Shown: positions 34,552 through 44,043 of the stretch, in pieces
Position numbering within the stretch: the stretch's first letter is position 1
How the letters are laid out: every line of letters begins with the position of its first letter
Origin: Alteripontixanthobacter maritimus
GTDB lineage: Bacteria > Pseudomonadota > Alphaproteobacteria > Sphingomonadales > Sphingomonadaceae
Direction of reading: 5' to 3'
Length of the DNA: 64,000 nucleotides
NCBI RefSeq assembly: GCF_003340475.1
Contig: NZ_QBKA01000002.1
Location: 2,303,501 to 2,367,500 of the forward strand
Translations under genes and position numbers: made by a program
The notes under the pieces: model-generated
The model's database searches: none
Told to the model about the DNA's origin: nothing
Seen by the model: only the letters and a program-made list of their open reading frames with translations

Positions 34552-34616
34552 GTAAACAATTCAGGCGCAAGGTACGCCGCCTGTAAGAGCGCCCCCCCCC
34601 GCGCGAATCCCGGCTC

Positions 34617-36302
34617 TTAATCGAGTACTTCAGCCCGTAACGCCTTGCGGTCCAGCTTGCCGATCATGGTCTTGGGAAGGTCGTCCCGCACCACCACACC
34701 GCTCACCCGCTCATGCTTGCCGACCCGGCTATTGAGCCATTCGGACAGGCCATCGCCGCCAGTGTCTTCGAAGCCTGTGTTCAATGTCACGAAGGCCTTG
34801 GGCCGTTCGCCCATCCGATCGTCGGGCACGCCGATGACCAGTGCTTCCTTCACGGCCTCGTGTTCGACCAGCACCTCTTCCACCTGGCTGGGGAAGACCT
34901 TGAACCCGCCAACGGCGATCATATCCTTGCTGCGGTCCACGATCTTGATGAAGCCGTCATCGTCGATCACCGCAATATCGCCGGTACGAAGCCAGGCCTC
35001 GCCATCGATGGTTACGAAGGCATCCTTGGCGGCTTCGGGCCGGTTCCAGTAGCCGCGCATTACCTGCGGCCCGCGGATCACCAGTTCGCCGGGCTCGCCC
35101 TCGGGCGCAGGCTTCGCCGCGTCCTCCTTGTCGCGCAGCCGAATGCAGGTTTGCGGAATGACCTGCCCGATGGTGCCCGGCTTACGCTCCGCGTCGTATG
35201 GATTGGCGGAGACCACCCCGGCGCTTTCGGTCAGGCCATAACCCTCGCATAGCCGCGATCCGGTCACCGCCTCCCATTTTTCGCGCGTGGGGGCCGACAA
35301 TGCCGCTCCGCCGGAAATGCATACCCGCAGGGACGAGAAATCGGTCTTCGCGATCTGCGGATGATCGAGCAGCGCCTGATACATGGTCGGCACGCCCGGA
35401 AATGCCGTAGGGCGAACGCGATTGACCGCTTTCAACGCCTGTTTTGCCTCGAACCGCGGCAACATCGCGATCATGCCGCCGCGCACCACCGTCCGGTTGA
35501 GTACGCAGGTGTTGGCGAAGACATGGAACATCGGCAGCACGCCGAGGATGATATCGGGATCGCTGCGGTCGAACGGGTCGAGCGCGTCCACCTGCTGCGC
35601 ATTGGCGGCCAGGTTCGCGTGGGTCAGCATCGCACCCTTGGGCGTGCCGGTGGTGCCGCCGGTATATTGTAGCAGCGCCAGATCCTCATCCGCATCGATA
35701 GCCACGGGAGCCGGGTTGAGGCCCAGCATGTCCGTCCAGTGGATCACATCGGCACGGTCCGGCAGTGCTGTCAGCTGCTTGCGGCCGAACAACCGCAGCG
35801 CAATACCCTTGAACGTCGGCAGCTGGGCCGCAAGGCTGCCCACCACCAGCTGGCTGAGCGGCGAGGCTTCGAGCACCTCGATCGCGGTCGGCAGCAAGGC
35901 CGGCACATCCAGCGTGACCAGCATCGTGGTACCCGAATCGCGCACTTGCTGCGACAATTCGTCGGCCGAATAAAGCGGTGAGAAATTCACTACGACTGCG
36001 CCCGCCAGCATCGCCCCGTAATAGGCGGAAATGTAGATCGGCACATTGGGCAGGAACAGCCCGATGCGGTCCCCCTTCATTACGCCGCGGGCCTGCAAAC
36101 CAGCGGCGAAGCGCTGCGCTTCCGCCCAGATTTCGGCATAGCTGTATGTACGCCCCATAAAATCGACGAGTGCAGCATCCGGCGTCCGCTGCGCGCTGCG
36201 GCGAAGGAATTCCGGCATGGGAATCGCTTCGAGCGAAAGGTCCCATTCGGTCGGGTGGCGATAGGCGGGCTTACTGACATCCATGTCAGCGGATTGGCCC
36301 AT
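34617..36302 (-). CDS. fadD: Long-chain fatty acid-CoA ligase
   Basis: 561 residues (MDVSK at 36284 is an alternative start). AMP-binding enzyme with the P-loop YTGGTTGTPKGAMLTH, the adenylate motif YGLTESAG, the hinge region DRSKDMIAVGGFKVFPSQVE, and the catalytic Lys near the C terminus in LPKTMIGKLDRK. It activates fatty acids for beta-oxidation or lipid recycling. It works upstream of acyl-CoA dehydrogenases such as the one at 54.6 kb, which feed ETF. It converges on the bactofilin gene. Confidence 0.92.
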   Translation of the reverse strand: MGQSADMDVSKPAYRHPTEWDLSLEAIPMPEFLRRSAQRTPDAALVDFMGRTYSYAEIWAEAQRFAAGLQARGVMKGDRIGLFLPNVPIYISAYYGAMLAGAVVVNFSPLYSADELSQQVRDSGTTMLVTLDVPALLPTAIEVLEASPLSQLVVGSLAAQLPTFKGIALRLFGRKQLTALPDRADVIHWTDMLGLNPAPVAIDADEDLALLQYTGGTTGTPKGAMLTHANLAANAQQVDALDPFDRSDPDIILGVLPMFHVFANTCVLNRTVVRGGMIAMLPRFEAKQALKAVNRVRPTAFPGVPTMYQALLDHPQIAKTDFSSLRVCISGGAALSAPTREKWEAVTGSRLCEGYGLTESAGVVSANPYDAERKPGTIGQVIPQTCIRLRDKEDAAKPAPEGEPGELVIRGPQVMRGYWNRPEAAKDAFVTIDGEAWLRTGDIAVIDDDGFIKIVDRSKDMIAVGGFKVFPSQVEEVLVEHEAVKEALVIGVPDDRMGERPKAFVTLNTGFEDTGGDGLSEWLNSRVGKHERVSGVVVRDDLPKTMIGKLDRKALRAEVLD

Positions 36303-36412
36303 AGCGGCGGCCAGAGCAAGCCATAGCGCCGCGATAACGCAGATTTTGCAACCAGCTAGTTTTGGCCGGGCGACCTACGGTCTTTCGCGCAATGCTCGCC
36401 TAGGCATGAAAG

Positions 36413-36441
36413 AAAAAGGGGCGGCCCGAGCCGCCCCTTTT
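36413..36441 (-). terminator. Bidirectional terminator after the TrcR-type gene
   Basis: GGGGCGGC (36418-36425) and GCCGCCCC (36430-36437) form a perfect 8-bp stem with loop CCGA, flanked by A5 and T4. On the minus strand it lies 27 bases after the stop of the DUF1013 gene. Confidence 0.9.
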
Positions 36442-36468
36442 CTTCATATCCAAACCGTCAGGCGCGTA

Positions 36469-37242
36469 TCAGAACCCACCGGATGTCGATGGCGGGGTAT
36501 CGGGATCTTCCACGGTTTCGCCAGCAGCTTCCGCCGCGCGCTTGTTCTCAAGCCATTCAGCAGCCTCGGCCTCCTGCACGGCTTCGGCGGCGGCTTTCTC
36601 GTTGGCGTCACGCTCGGCGCGCAGCTCCTCGATCAGGCGTTCGCGATCGGTCTGCTTGCCTTCGTCGGGAGCGGGTGCTTCCTCGACCGGCTCGCCCGAA
36701 GCAGCAGCATCCTTGGCGGCCTTCTTCGCAGCCTTGGCAACAACCGCGTCCAGCTCGCGCTGCGAACACAGACCCAGGGTCACAGGGTCTTTCGCCTGAA
36801 TATTCTGGATGTTCCAGTGGCTGCGATCGCGGATGGCGTTGATGGTGTTGCGAGTGGTGCCAATCAGCTTGGAAATCTGCGCGTCGGACACTTCGGGATG
36901 GTTCCGCAGTACCCAGGCGATACCGTCGGGCTTGTCCTGCCGTTTGGAAACCGGAGTATAGCGCGGTCCCTTGGTCCGGGTAACTTCCAGCGGCGCCTTC
37001 TGCATCACGAGGCTGTAGCTTGAGTCCGCCTGACCCTTCTCGATTTCTTCCTGCGTCAGTTCGCCGGCGTGAACCGGATCGCGCCCGGTATATTTGCTGC
37101 CCGCCAGATCATCGGCCATGGCCTGCACTTCAAGGATATGGATGCCGCAAAACTCGGCGACCTGTTCGAAGGCGAGGCTGGTGTTGTCGATCAGCCAGGT
37201 GGCGGTGGCGTGCGGCATCAGCGGGGCGGCTTGCTGGGCCAT
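36469..37242 (-). CDS. DUF1013 regulator (TrcR-type cell cycle transcriptional regulator)
   Basis: 257 residues, AAGGA nine bases before the ATG. The conserved DUF1013 part (about residues 1-150) includes MPHATATWLIDNTSLAFEQVAEFCGIHILEVQAMAD, and a helix-turn-helix-like block (VSDAQISKLIGTTRNTINAIRD). The C-terminal 100 residues are a charged Glu/Ala/Lys-rich coil. Some databases name this alphaproteobacterial family TrcR, a cell cycle transcriptional regulator; I rely on that name from memory. With sciP and the CtrA box it adds to the cell-cycle theme. Confidence 0.82.
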   Translation of the reverse strand: MAQQAAPLMPHATATWLIDNTSLAFEQVAEFCGIHILEVQAMADDLAGSKYTGRDPVHAGELTQEEIEKGQADSSYSLVMQKAPLEVTRTKGPRYTPVSKRQDKPDGIAWVLRNHPEVSDAQISKLIGTTRNTINAIRDRSHWNIQNIQAKDPVTLGLCSQRELDAVVAKAAKKAAKDAAASGEPVEEAPAPDEGKQTDRERLIEELRAERDANEKAAAEAVQEAEAAEWLENKRAAEAAGETVEDPDTPPSTSGGF

Positions 37243-37267
37243 GGAAAATTCCTTGTTGAAAATATAA

Positions 37268-37290
37268 GGGCCGCCCCTTGCGGAGCGGCC
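37268..37290 (-). terminator. Hairpin between the quinone reductase and TrcR-type genes
   Basis: GGCCGC and GCGGCC form a 6-bp stem in the 133-base gap; on the minus strand a weak T-rich stretch (CTTATATTTT) follows. It could end quinone reductase transcription or lie in the leader of the TrcR-type gene. Confidence 0.4.
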
Positions 37291-37375
37291 GTTGCTGGCC
37301 CTGACTAGGGCAACCGGGCAGCGGCGGCAAGGAAAAGCGGTATGCGTGCCCTGCCCGGCCTAAGGCAAAAGTCCA

Positions 37376-38371
37376 TCAGGCCTGAAGCACGATTTTACCA
37401 ATATGGTCGCCTGCCTCCATCCGCGCATGGGCGGCGGCAGCCTCTGCCAACGGGAAGATACGGTCCATCACCGGCTGCAACGTACCGTCTGCAAATAGCG
37501 GCCAGGCGTTGTTATGAATCTCGTCCGCCAGCAGCGCCTTGAACTCCGCCGGGCGCGGACGCAGGGTCGATCCGGTCAGAGTAAGGCGTTTCTGCATGAT
37601 TTGCGCCATGTTGAGCGTTGCATTCAACCCGCCCAATACGGCGATAGTCACATGCCGCCCGTCCGGGGCAAGAGCGCTGAGATTGCGGGGCACGTAATCG
37701 CCTGACACCATATCGAGCACGATTTCGACGCCAGCCTTACCAGTTATGCGCGCCACTTCCTCGACGAAATCGGCGGTCTTGTAATTAATCGAATAATCCG
37801 CGCCCACCTTGAGGCTCTCGGCGCATTTTTTGTCCGAACCGCACGTGGTTATAACTTTCAACCCGAAGGCCTTGCCGAGCATCGTCGCCATCGTGCCGAT
37901 GCCGCTGGTGCCGCCATGCACGAGCAACGTCTCGCCCTCGGTTGCCCAGCCGCGCTCGAACACATTGTGCCAGACGGTGAAAAGGGTCTCGGGAATTGCG
38001 GCGGCGGCGGCCATGTCCATTCCGGCAGGGACCGGCAGGCAATGACGAATATCGGCGAGGCAGTATTCGGCGTATCCCCCGCCCGTCACCAGCGCGCAGA
38101 CGATCTGACCATTCACGTCGCGTCCGACGCCTTCCCCCAGCGCCACGATGGTGCCCGACACTTCCAGCCCCGGTATCGGTGATGCCCCGGGAGGCGGCGG
38201 ATAGAAACCCTGCCGCTGGATTACGTCAGGCCGGTTCACGCCCGCATGGCTGACCTTGATCAGCACCTCGTTCACGCCGGGGCTTGGGACGGCAGTCGTT
38301 TCGGGCCGCAGGACATCGGCCGCACCCGGCGCATCGAAACCGATGGCCGTCATCTCCTTTGGTATCGTCAT
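37376..38371 (-). CDS. NAD(P)H quinone oxidoreductase, PIG3/QOR family
   Basis: 331 residues from the ATG at 38371 (AAGGGG upstream), chosen because the family begins MTAIGFDAPG-like just there; an upstream start at 38590 adds an unlikely leader. Medium-chain dehydrogenase fold with HAGVNRPDVIQRQGFYPPPPG typical of the PIG3 branch, PGLEVSG, and the NADPH motif HGGTSGIGTMA. No structural zinc cysteine lobe is evident. It reduces quinones; in this branch reactivity is modest. Single gene ahead of the TrcR-type gene. Confidence 0.92.
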   Translation of the reverse strand: MTIPKEMTAIGFDAPGAADVLRPETTAVPSPGVNEVLIKVSHAGVNRPDVIQRQGFYPPPPGASPIPGLEVSGTIVALGEGVGRDVNGQIVCALVTGGGYAEYCLADIRHCLPVPAGMDMAAAAAIPETLFTVWHNVFERGWATEGETLLVHGGTSGIGTMATMLGKAFGLKVITTCGSDKKCAESLKVGADYSINYKTADFVEEVARITGKAGVEIVLDMVSGDYVPRNLSALAPDGRHVTIAVLGGLNATLNMAQIMQKRLTLTGSTLRPRPAEFKALLADEIHNNAWPLFADGTLQPVMDRIFPLAEAAAAHARMEAGDHIGKIVLQA

Positions 38372-38561
38372 TCTGCCCAGCCCCTTATTACCCGCCGCAC
38401 GTAGCTTAATCACCTTGCGCCTCGCAAGCGCCGGACGCCATCTCCTTTTACGCCCATTGCCTTGGCTGGTGTACGGGCCAGCCGAATGCAGCCACATCTC
38501 GTGCCGACCACGCATTGCCGCCCATTGACAGCACGCGCTTGCCCGCGCGAAAGTGCAGGCG

Positions 38562-38762
38562 ATGGAAGAGCCAGAAAATCCACGCCGCAAGGGCGACGCC
38601 GCGAGCCAGCTCGCCGCCGAGGAACTCGGCCCTTATTCGCAGGACGAACTTAACCACCGTATCGCCCTGCTTGAAGCCGAGGTGGCGCGCGTTGCCGCCC
38701 ACCGCGACAAGGCCGCGGCCCATCGCAGTGCCGCCGATGCGCTGTTCGGCGGGAAGGGGTAA
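38562..38762 (+). CDS. DUF1192 small protein
   Basis: 66 residues from the ATG at 38562 (an in-frame start at 38553 would add three residues). The DUF1192 core is short: QLAAEELGPYSQDELNHRIALLEAEVARV, with a predicted coiled coil. Members are common in Alphaproteobacteria; function unknown. It diverges from the quinone reductase gene and precedes clpA by 163 bases. Confidence 0.75.
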   Translation: MEEPENPRRKGDAASQLAAEELGPYSQDELNHRIALLEAEVARVAAHRDKAAAHRSAADALFGGKG

Positions 38763-38925
38763 TGATGGCGCGGCCAAGCAATTCTTGTGCCCCGCATCGC
38801 GCCGCGATGGTTGGCAATTGCCGCGCTGCATCCCCATATCCCATGCATGACAGGGGCGCGCGCTTTCCCGGCGCAGCCCTCCCCCCGACGAACATATGCG
38901 AGTCGCAGAACTAGAAAGCACTTCC

Positions 38926-41328
38926 ATGCCCAGTTTCGCCCAGAACCTTGAGAAAACCCTTCATGCCGCGCTGACCTTCGCTGCCGAACGGCGGCATGAA
39001 TATGCCACGCTCGAGCATCTTCTGCTGGCTCTTATCGAGGATAAGGACGCCGCCGAGGTGATGGATGCATGCGGCGTGGAAACGGGCGAGCTGGCCGAAG
39101 TGGTAAAGCAGTATCTCGATCAGGAATACCAGTCGCTCAAATCCGAAGACGGCTCAGACCCGCAGCCCACCGCCGGTTTCCAGCGCGTGATCCAGCGCGC
39201 CATCCTGCATGTGCAATCCAGCAGCAAGGATTCGGTGACGGGCGCGAATGTGCTGGTCGCGCTGTTTTCCGAACGTGACAGCTATGCCGTCTATTTCCTG
39301 CAACAGCAGGATATGAGCCGGCTGGATGCGGTCAGCTACATCAGCAGCGGCGTCGGCAAAAGCGGCCAGACGGTCGAGGGCGCAGCGATCGGCAATGCCG
39401 ACGATGGCGGCGGCGCAGAGGAAAAGGCGGAAGGCAGCGGCAAGAAGAAGGAAACCGCGCTCGACCAGTACACCGTCAATCTCAATCAGAAGGCGCTGGA
39501 TGGTAGGGTCGATCCATTGATCGGGCGCGGACCCGAGGTAGATCGCACGATCCAGATCCTCTGCCGCCGGTCGAAGAACAACCCGCTCTATGTGGGCGAC
39601 CCCGGCGTTGGCAAGACTGCCATCGCCGAAGGGCTTGCGCGCAAGATCGTGGAAGGCGAAGTGCCCGAAGTGCTGCAGGATGCAGTCATCTACTCGCTCG
39701 ATATGGGGGCGCTGCTGGCAGGCACCCGTTATCGCGGCGATTTCGAGGAACGGCTGAAGCAGGTAGTGTCCGAACTGGAAGCCATGCCGGATGCAATCCT
39801 GTTCATCGACGAGATCCACACCGTGATCGGTGCGGGCGCGACCAGCGGCGGGGCGATGGACGCGTCCAACCTGTTGAAGCCTGCGCTGTCGGGCGGGACG
39901 ATCCGCTGCGCCGGGTCCACCACCTACAAGGAATTCCGCAACCATTTCGAAAAGGATCGCGCGCTGCTGCGCCGGTTCCAGAAAATCGATGTAAACGAGC
40001 CGACAATCGAAGATACGGTGGCCATTCTGAAGGGCTTGAAGTCCGCGTTCGAGGATCACCACCAGGTCAAATACACGGTGGACGCGCTGAAAACCGCCGT
40101 CGAACTGTCGGCGCGGTACATCAACGACCGGAAATTGCCGGACAAGGCGATCGACGTGATCGACGAAGTGGGCGCAATGCAGATGCTGGTCCCACCCAGC
40201 CGCCGTAAGAAGAAGATCACCGCACGCGAGATCGAACAGGTTATCGCCACGATGGCGCGCATACCGCCCAAATCGGTCAGCAAGGATGACAAGAAGGCAC
40301 TCCAGAACCTCGACCGCGATCTGAAACATGTCGTGTTCGGGCAGGACTTCGCCGTGGACAAGCTGGCCAGTGCCATGAAGCTTTCCCGCGCGGGCCTGCG
40401 TGATCCGGACAAGCCGATCGGCTCGTTCCTGTTCTCCGGCCCCACCGGCGTCGGCAAGACCGAAGTCGCGCGGCAGCTTGCCTCCATCATGGGGATCGAA
40501 CTCAAACGCTTCGATATGTCCGAATATATGGAACGGCACAGCGTATCGCGCTTGATCGGTGCACCTCCGGGTTATGTTGGTTACGATCAGGGCGGCCTTT
40601 TAACCGATGCGGTTGATCAGAACCCGCATTGCGTGCTGCTGCTCGACGAAATCGAGAAGGCACATCCCGACCTGTTCAACATCCTGTTGCAGGTGATGGA
40701 TAATGGCCGCCTGACCGACCATCACGGCAAGACGGTAGACTTCCGCAATGTTGTGCTGATCATGACGACCAATGCTGGCGCTGCCGATATGGCGAGCCAG
40801 GGGATCGGTTTCGGTGACGTATCCAAGGAAGATGCATCCGAAGAAGCCGTGAAGCGGATGTTCACGCCGGAATTCCGCAACCGGCTGGATGCAATCGTAC
40901 CGTTTGCATATCTCGGCAAGAACACGGTTGCGCGCGTGGTCGACAAGTTCATCCTGCAGCTGGAACTGCAACTGGCGGAACAGAATGTCGATATTCAGTT
41001 CGATACAGAAGCGCGCAAATGGCTGGCGGACAAGGGTTACGACCGTCTGTACGGCGCGCGCCCGATGGGCCGCCTGATCCAGGAAAAGGTCAAGCAACCA
41101 CTCGCCGAAGAACTACTGTTCGGAAAATTGTCCGATGGCGGCGAAGTGCAGGTGAGCGTGAAGGATGGCAAACCCGCCTTCGAACTGACGCCCGCGCCGC
41201 CCAAGATAAAGGCCAAGCCGAAAAAGAAGGCGGCACCCAAGAAGGCTTCACCAGACAAGGCGCCCGATGCCGCCGCTGACAGTGACGGCCCGGGATCGGA
41301 AAAAAGCCCGGGTGACGGCGAAAGCTGA
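38926..41328 (+). CDS. clpA: ATP-dependent Clp protease ATP-binding subunit ClpA
   Basis: 800 residues from the ATG at 38926 (MPSFAQNLEKTL, the family N terminus). It has a double Clp N domain (about 1-145, which binds ClpS), AAA+ domain 1 with Walker A GDPGVGKT and LFIDEIHT, and AAA+ domain 2 with GPTGVGKT and LLLDEIEKAHP. The ClpP-loop region is IGF-like (QGIGFGDV). It unfolds substrates for ClpP. A Lys/Ala/Pro-rich tail of about 45 residues (KAKPKKKAAPKKA to the end) extends beyond the usual end. clpS is not adjacent. Confidence 0.96.
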   Translation: MPSFAQNLEKTLHAALTFAAERRHEYATLEHLLLALIEDKDAAEVMDACGVETGELAEVVKQYLDQEYQSLKSEDGSDPQPTAGFQRVIQRAILHVQSSSKDSVTGANVLVALFSERDSYAVYFLQQQDMSRLDAVSYISSGVGKSGQTVEGAAIGNADDGGGAEEKAEGSGKKKETALDQYTVNLNQKALDGRVDPLIGRGPEVDRTIQILCRRSKNNPLYVGDPGVGKTAIAEGLARKIVEGEVPEVLQDAVIYSLDMGALLAGTRYRGDFEERLKQVVSELEAMPDAILFIDEIHTVIGAGATSGGAMDASNLLKPALSGGTIRCAGSTTYKEFRNHFEKDRALLRRFQKIDVNEPTIEDTVAILKGLKSAFEDHHQVKYTVDALKTAVELSARYINDRKLPDKAIDVIDEVGAMQMLVPPSRRKKKITAREIEQVIATMARIPPKSVSKDDKKALQNLDRDLKHVVFGQDFAVDKLASAMKLSRAGLRDPDKPIGSFLFSGPTGVGKTEVARQLASIMGIELKRFDMSEYMERHSVSRLIGAPPGYVGYDQGGLLTDAVDQNPHCVLLLDEIEKAHPDLFNILLQVMDNGRLTDHHGKTVDFRNVVLIMTTNAGAADMASQGIGFGDVSKEDASEEAVKRMFTPEFRNRLDAIVPFAYLGKNTVARVVDKFILQLELQLAEQNVDIQFDTEARKWLADKGYDRLYGARPMGRLIQEKVKQPLAEELLFGKLSDGGEVQVSVKDGKPAFELTPAPPKIKAKPKKKAAPKKASPDKAPDAAADSDGPGSEKSPGDGES

Positions 41329-41346
41329 CAGATAACAAAAGACCGC

Positions 41347-41382
41347 AAGGGGGCGCGGCTGGGAACGGTTTGCGCCCCCTTT
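41347..41382 (+). terminator. Terminator after clpA
   Basis: AAGGGGGCGC (41347-41356) pairs with GCGCCCCCTT (41372-41381), followed by a short T stretch. It lies 18 bases after the clpA stop and ends about 14 bases before the exonuclease start. Confidence 0.85.
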
Positions 41383-41395
41383 GCTTGAGTCAGAC

Positions 41396-42415
41396 ATGGC
41401 CGCCCCCTTTTCCTGGATCGAACCCCATCCGCACGGCATTTACGTAAAGCCAGCCGACGCCTGGATAGACCCGTCACAAGCGGTCGAATGCGCACTGGTG
41501 ACGCATGGCCATGCCGATCACGCGCGCGGTGGGCACGGCGGTACTGTCGCGACGCCCGAAACGCTGGCAATCATGAAATTGCGGTACCAGACAGGGGAAG
41601 GTTCTTCGGGGGGTAAGGCCACGCCTGTCCCCTACGGTGAAACGATCCGGCTGCCCGGGGGTGTCGATGCGACTTATATTCCGGCCGGCCATGTTCTTGG
41701 AAGTTCGCAGATCTTGCTCGAGCATGCGGGTGAGCGAATTATCGCAACCGGCGATTACAAACGTCGTCCCGACCCCACCTGCCCACCTTTTGAAGTTACG
41801 CCGTGCGACATCCTGATTACTGAGGCGACGTTTGGATTGCCGGTCTTTACCCATCCGCCGATCGCAGGCGAGATGCAAAAATTGCTGGATGCGCTGGCGC
41901 AGAACCCCGATCGCTGCGTGCTGGTAGGGGCCTATGCGCTCGGTAAGGCACAACGCGTCATTGCGGAGCTGCGCGCCGCCGGGCACAAGGATCCGATCTA
42001 TCTCCACGGCGCAATGGAAAAGATGTGCCGCCTGTATGAAGATCACGGCGTCGATCTGGGTGAGCTGCGGCTGGTGGCCGACACGCCGAAGGACAATATG
42101 CGCGGACATATCATCGTGTCGCCCCCGTCCGCACTGAACGACCGCTGGAGCCGCCGCCTGCCCGACCCCATCACAGCCATGGCAAGCGGCTGGATGCGGG
42201 TTCGCCAGCGAGCCCGGCAGCGCAATGTCGAATTGCCGCTGGTCATATCCGATCATGCCGACTGGCACGAGCTGACCCGCACCATCGAGGAGGTTAAGCC
42301 GACCGAGACATGGATTACCCACGGCCGCGAGGATGCGCTGCTGCGCTGGTGCCAGCTGACCCAGCGCCGTGCCCGCGCGCTCGCCATGGTCGGGCGTGAG
42401 GACGAGGACGAATAG
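41396..42415 (+). CDS. Ligase-associated DNA exonuclease (metallo-beta-lactamase fold)
   Basis: 339 residues from the ATG at 41396. The MBL metal motif HGHADHARGG is near residue 40, with AGHVLGSSQILLE and GDYKRRPDPTCPPF following, as in the SNM1/beta-CASP-like exonucleases that pair with bacterial ATP-dependent ligases. The C terminus has the SDHADWHEL and ITHGREDALLRW motifs. It probably trims DNA ends before sealing. The ligase follows after four bases, so they are one operon. Confidence 0.9.
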   Translation: MAAPFSWIEPHPHGIYVKPADAWIDPSQAVECALVTHGHADHARGGHGGTVATPETLAIMKLRYQTGEGSSGGKATPVPYGETIRLPGGVDATYIPAGHVLGSSQILLEHAGERIIATGDYKRRPDPTCPPFEVTPCDILITEATFGLPVFTHPPIAGEMQKLLDALAQNPDRCVLVGAYALGKAQRVIAELRAAGHKDPIYLHGAMEKMCRLYEDHGVDLGELRLVADTPKDNMRGHIIVSPPSALNDRWSRRLPDPITAMASGWMRVRQRARQRNVELPLVISDHADWHELTRTIEEVKPTETWITHGREDALLRWCQLTQRRARALAMVGREDEDE

Positions 42416-42419
42416 CCGG

Positions 42420-44030
42420 TTGGAAGAATTCGCCGCCCTCATCGACCGCTTGGTCTACACCCGCAGCCGTAACGAAAAATTGCGCCTTATCGCGGAGTAT
42501 CTGCGCGATTCGCCTGATCCGGATCGCGGGTGGGCACTGGCGGCCCTGTCCGACGGACTGGACTTCAAGGCGGTTAAATCCTCCACCATCCGCAATATCA
42601 TGAAAGACCGGGTCGACCCGCTATTATGGTCGCTCAGCCGAGATTTCGTGGGCGACACGGCAGAATGCGCCAGCCTGCTCTGGCCCGAACCTTTTGGCGA
42701 TGTCGGGCCGCCTCCGACCGTCTCGGAAGCGGTGGCGATGCTGGAAGGCATGAACCGTGCAACCGTGGCGAAAGACCTGCCACAACTGCTCGATCGGCTG
42801 GACGATTCGGGGCGTTATGCGCTGTTGAAAATGGCGACCGGTGCGATGCGGATCGGCGTCTCCAGCCGGCTTGCCAAGGTCGCTTTTGCGCAGGCGTTCG
42901 ATGTTACCGTCGATGAGGTGGAGGAATACTGGCACGCACTTGCGCCTCCCTATGCGGGCTTGTTTGCCTGGGCTGCGGATGGTGCGGAGCCGCCGGAAAC
43001 CGAAAACCTACCATTGTTCCGCCCGTTCATGCTGGCACACCCGCTGGAAGAAACAGTGATCGACATGGCCGACTATGCCGCGGAATGGAAATGGGACGGC
43101 ATCCGTGTCCAACTCGTTCACGCAGGTGGCGAGACGCGCGTTTATAGCCGTTCCGGTGACGATATCTCCGCCACGTTTCCCGAAATGGTTAGTGCGCTCG
43201 ACATTCCTGCCGTACTCGATGGGGAATTGCTTGTGCGCGGGGATGTCCAGGGTGGCGAAGCTGGTGCGCCTTCGCAAGGTGGAGCCGCAAGCTTCAACGC
43301 ATTGCAGCAGCGCCTTGGCCGCAAGACCGTATCGAAGAAGATGCTTACCGAAGCACCAGCTTTCGTGCGCCTGTACGATGCGCTGGCCGTGGATGGGGAA
43401 GATTTGCGCAGCCTGACGTGGGAGGCGCGCCGCAAACACCTCGAACGGTTCCTCCCGCGATTGCCCGATACCCATTTCGACATCAGCGCTATCGTGGAAG
43501 CCGACAGCTTCGAAGCGCTGGCGCAAATCCGCGAGGGCACGCGCGACGATGCGATCGAAGGCCTGATGCTGAAGCGGCGCGACAGCCCGTACGTTTCGGG
43601 CCGCAAGACCGGGCTGTGGTACAAATGGAAGCGTGACCCGCTGCTGATCGATTGTGTTTTGATGTACGCCCAGCGCGGTAGCGGTAAACGATCAAGCTTC
43701 TTTTCCGACTATACGTTTGGCTGCTGGAACGGTGATCCCGACGCTGGGGCCGATTTGCTACCCGTGGGCAAGGCCTACTCCGGGTTCACCGACGAGGAAT
43801 TGAAGAAGATCGACAAGCATGTTCGCCAGAACACGATCAACCGCTTCGGTCCGGTGCGTGAAACGGAGAAAAAACTGGTGTTCGAAGTCGCGTTCGACAG
43901 TGTGCACCAGTCCAAGCGCCACAAAAGCGGCCTCGCCATGCGCTTTCCCCGTATCCACCGTATCCGCTGGGACAAGCCCGCTCACGAGGCCGACCGGATC
44001 GAATCCTTGCAGGCGCTGGTGCGGGATTGA
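42420..44030 (+). CDS. ATP-dependent DNA ligase (exonuclease-associated)
   Basis: 536 residues from a TTG at 42420, chosen because homologues begin close to EEFAALIDRLVYTRSRN; GTGs at 42396 and 42369 are in frame but overlap the exonuclease gene. The N-terminal domain (about 1-190) is alpha-helical. The nucleotidyltransferase has the nucleophile motif WKWDGIR (K-x-D-G), LDGELL, EGLMLKRRDSPY and WYKWKRD; the OB domain has the FPRIHRIRWDK end. It joins nicked DNA, probably in repair. The helicase that often accompanies this pair is absent. Confidence 0.92.
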   Translation: MEEFAALIDRLVYTRSRNEKLRLIAEYLRDSPDPDRGWALAALSDGLDFKAVKSSTIRNIMKDRVDPLLWSLSRDFVGDTAECASLLWPEPFGDVGPPPTVSEAVAMLEGMNRATVAKDLPQLLDRLDDSGRYALLKMATGAMRIGVSSRLAKVAFAQAFDVTVDEVEEYWHALAPPYAGLFAWAADGAEPPETENLPLFRPFMLAHPLEETVIDMADYAAEWKWDGIRVQLVHAGGETRVYSRSGDDISATFPEMVSALDIPAVLDGELLVRGDVQGGEAGAPSQGGAASFNALQQRLGRKTVSKKMLTEAPAFVRLYDALAVDGEDLRSLTWEARRKHLERFLPRLPDTHFDISAIVEADSFEALAQIREGTRDDAIEGLMLKRRDSPYVSGRKTGLWYKWKRDPLLIDCVLMYAQRGSGKRSSFFSDYTFGCWNGDPDAGADLLPVGKAYSGFTDEELKKIDKHVRQNTINRFGPVRETEKKLVFEVAFDSVHQSKRHKSGLAMRFPRIHRIRWDKPAHEADRIESLQALVRD

Positions 44031-44043
44031 CCCCCGAACGGAG

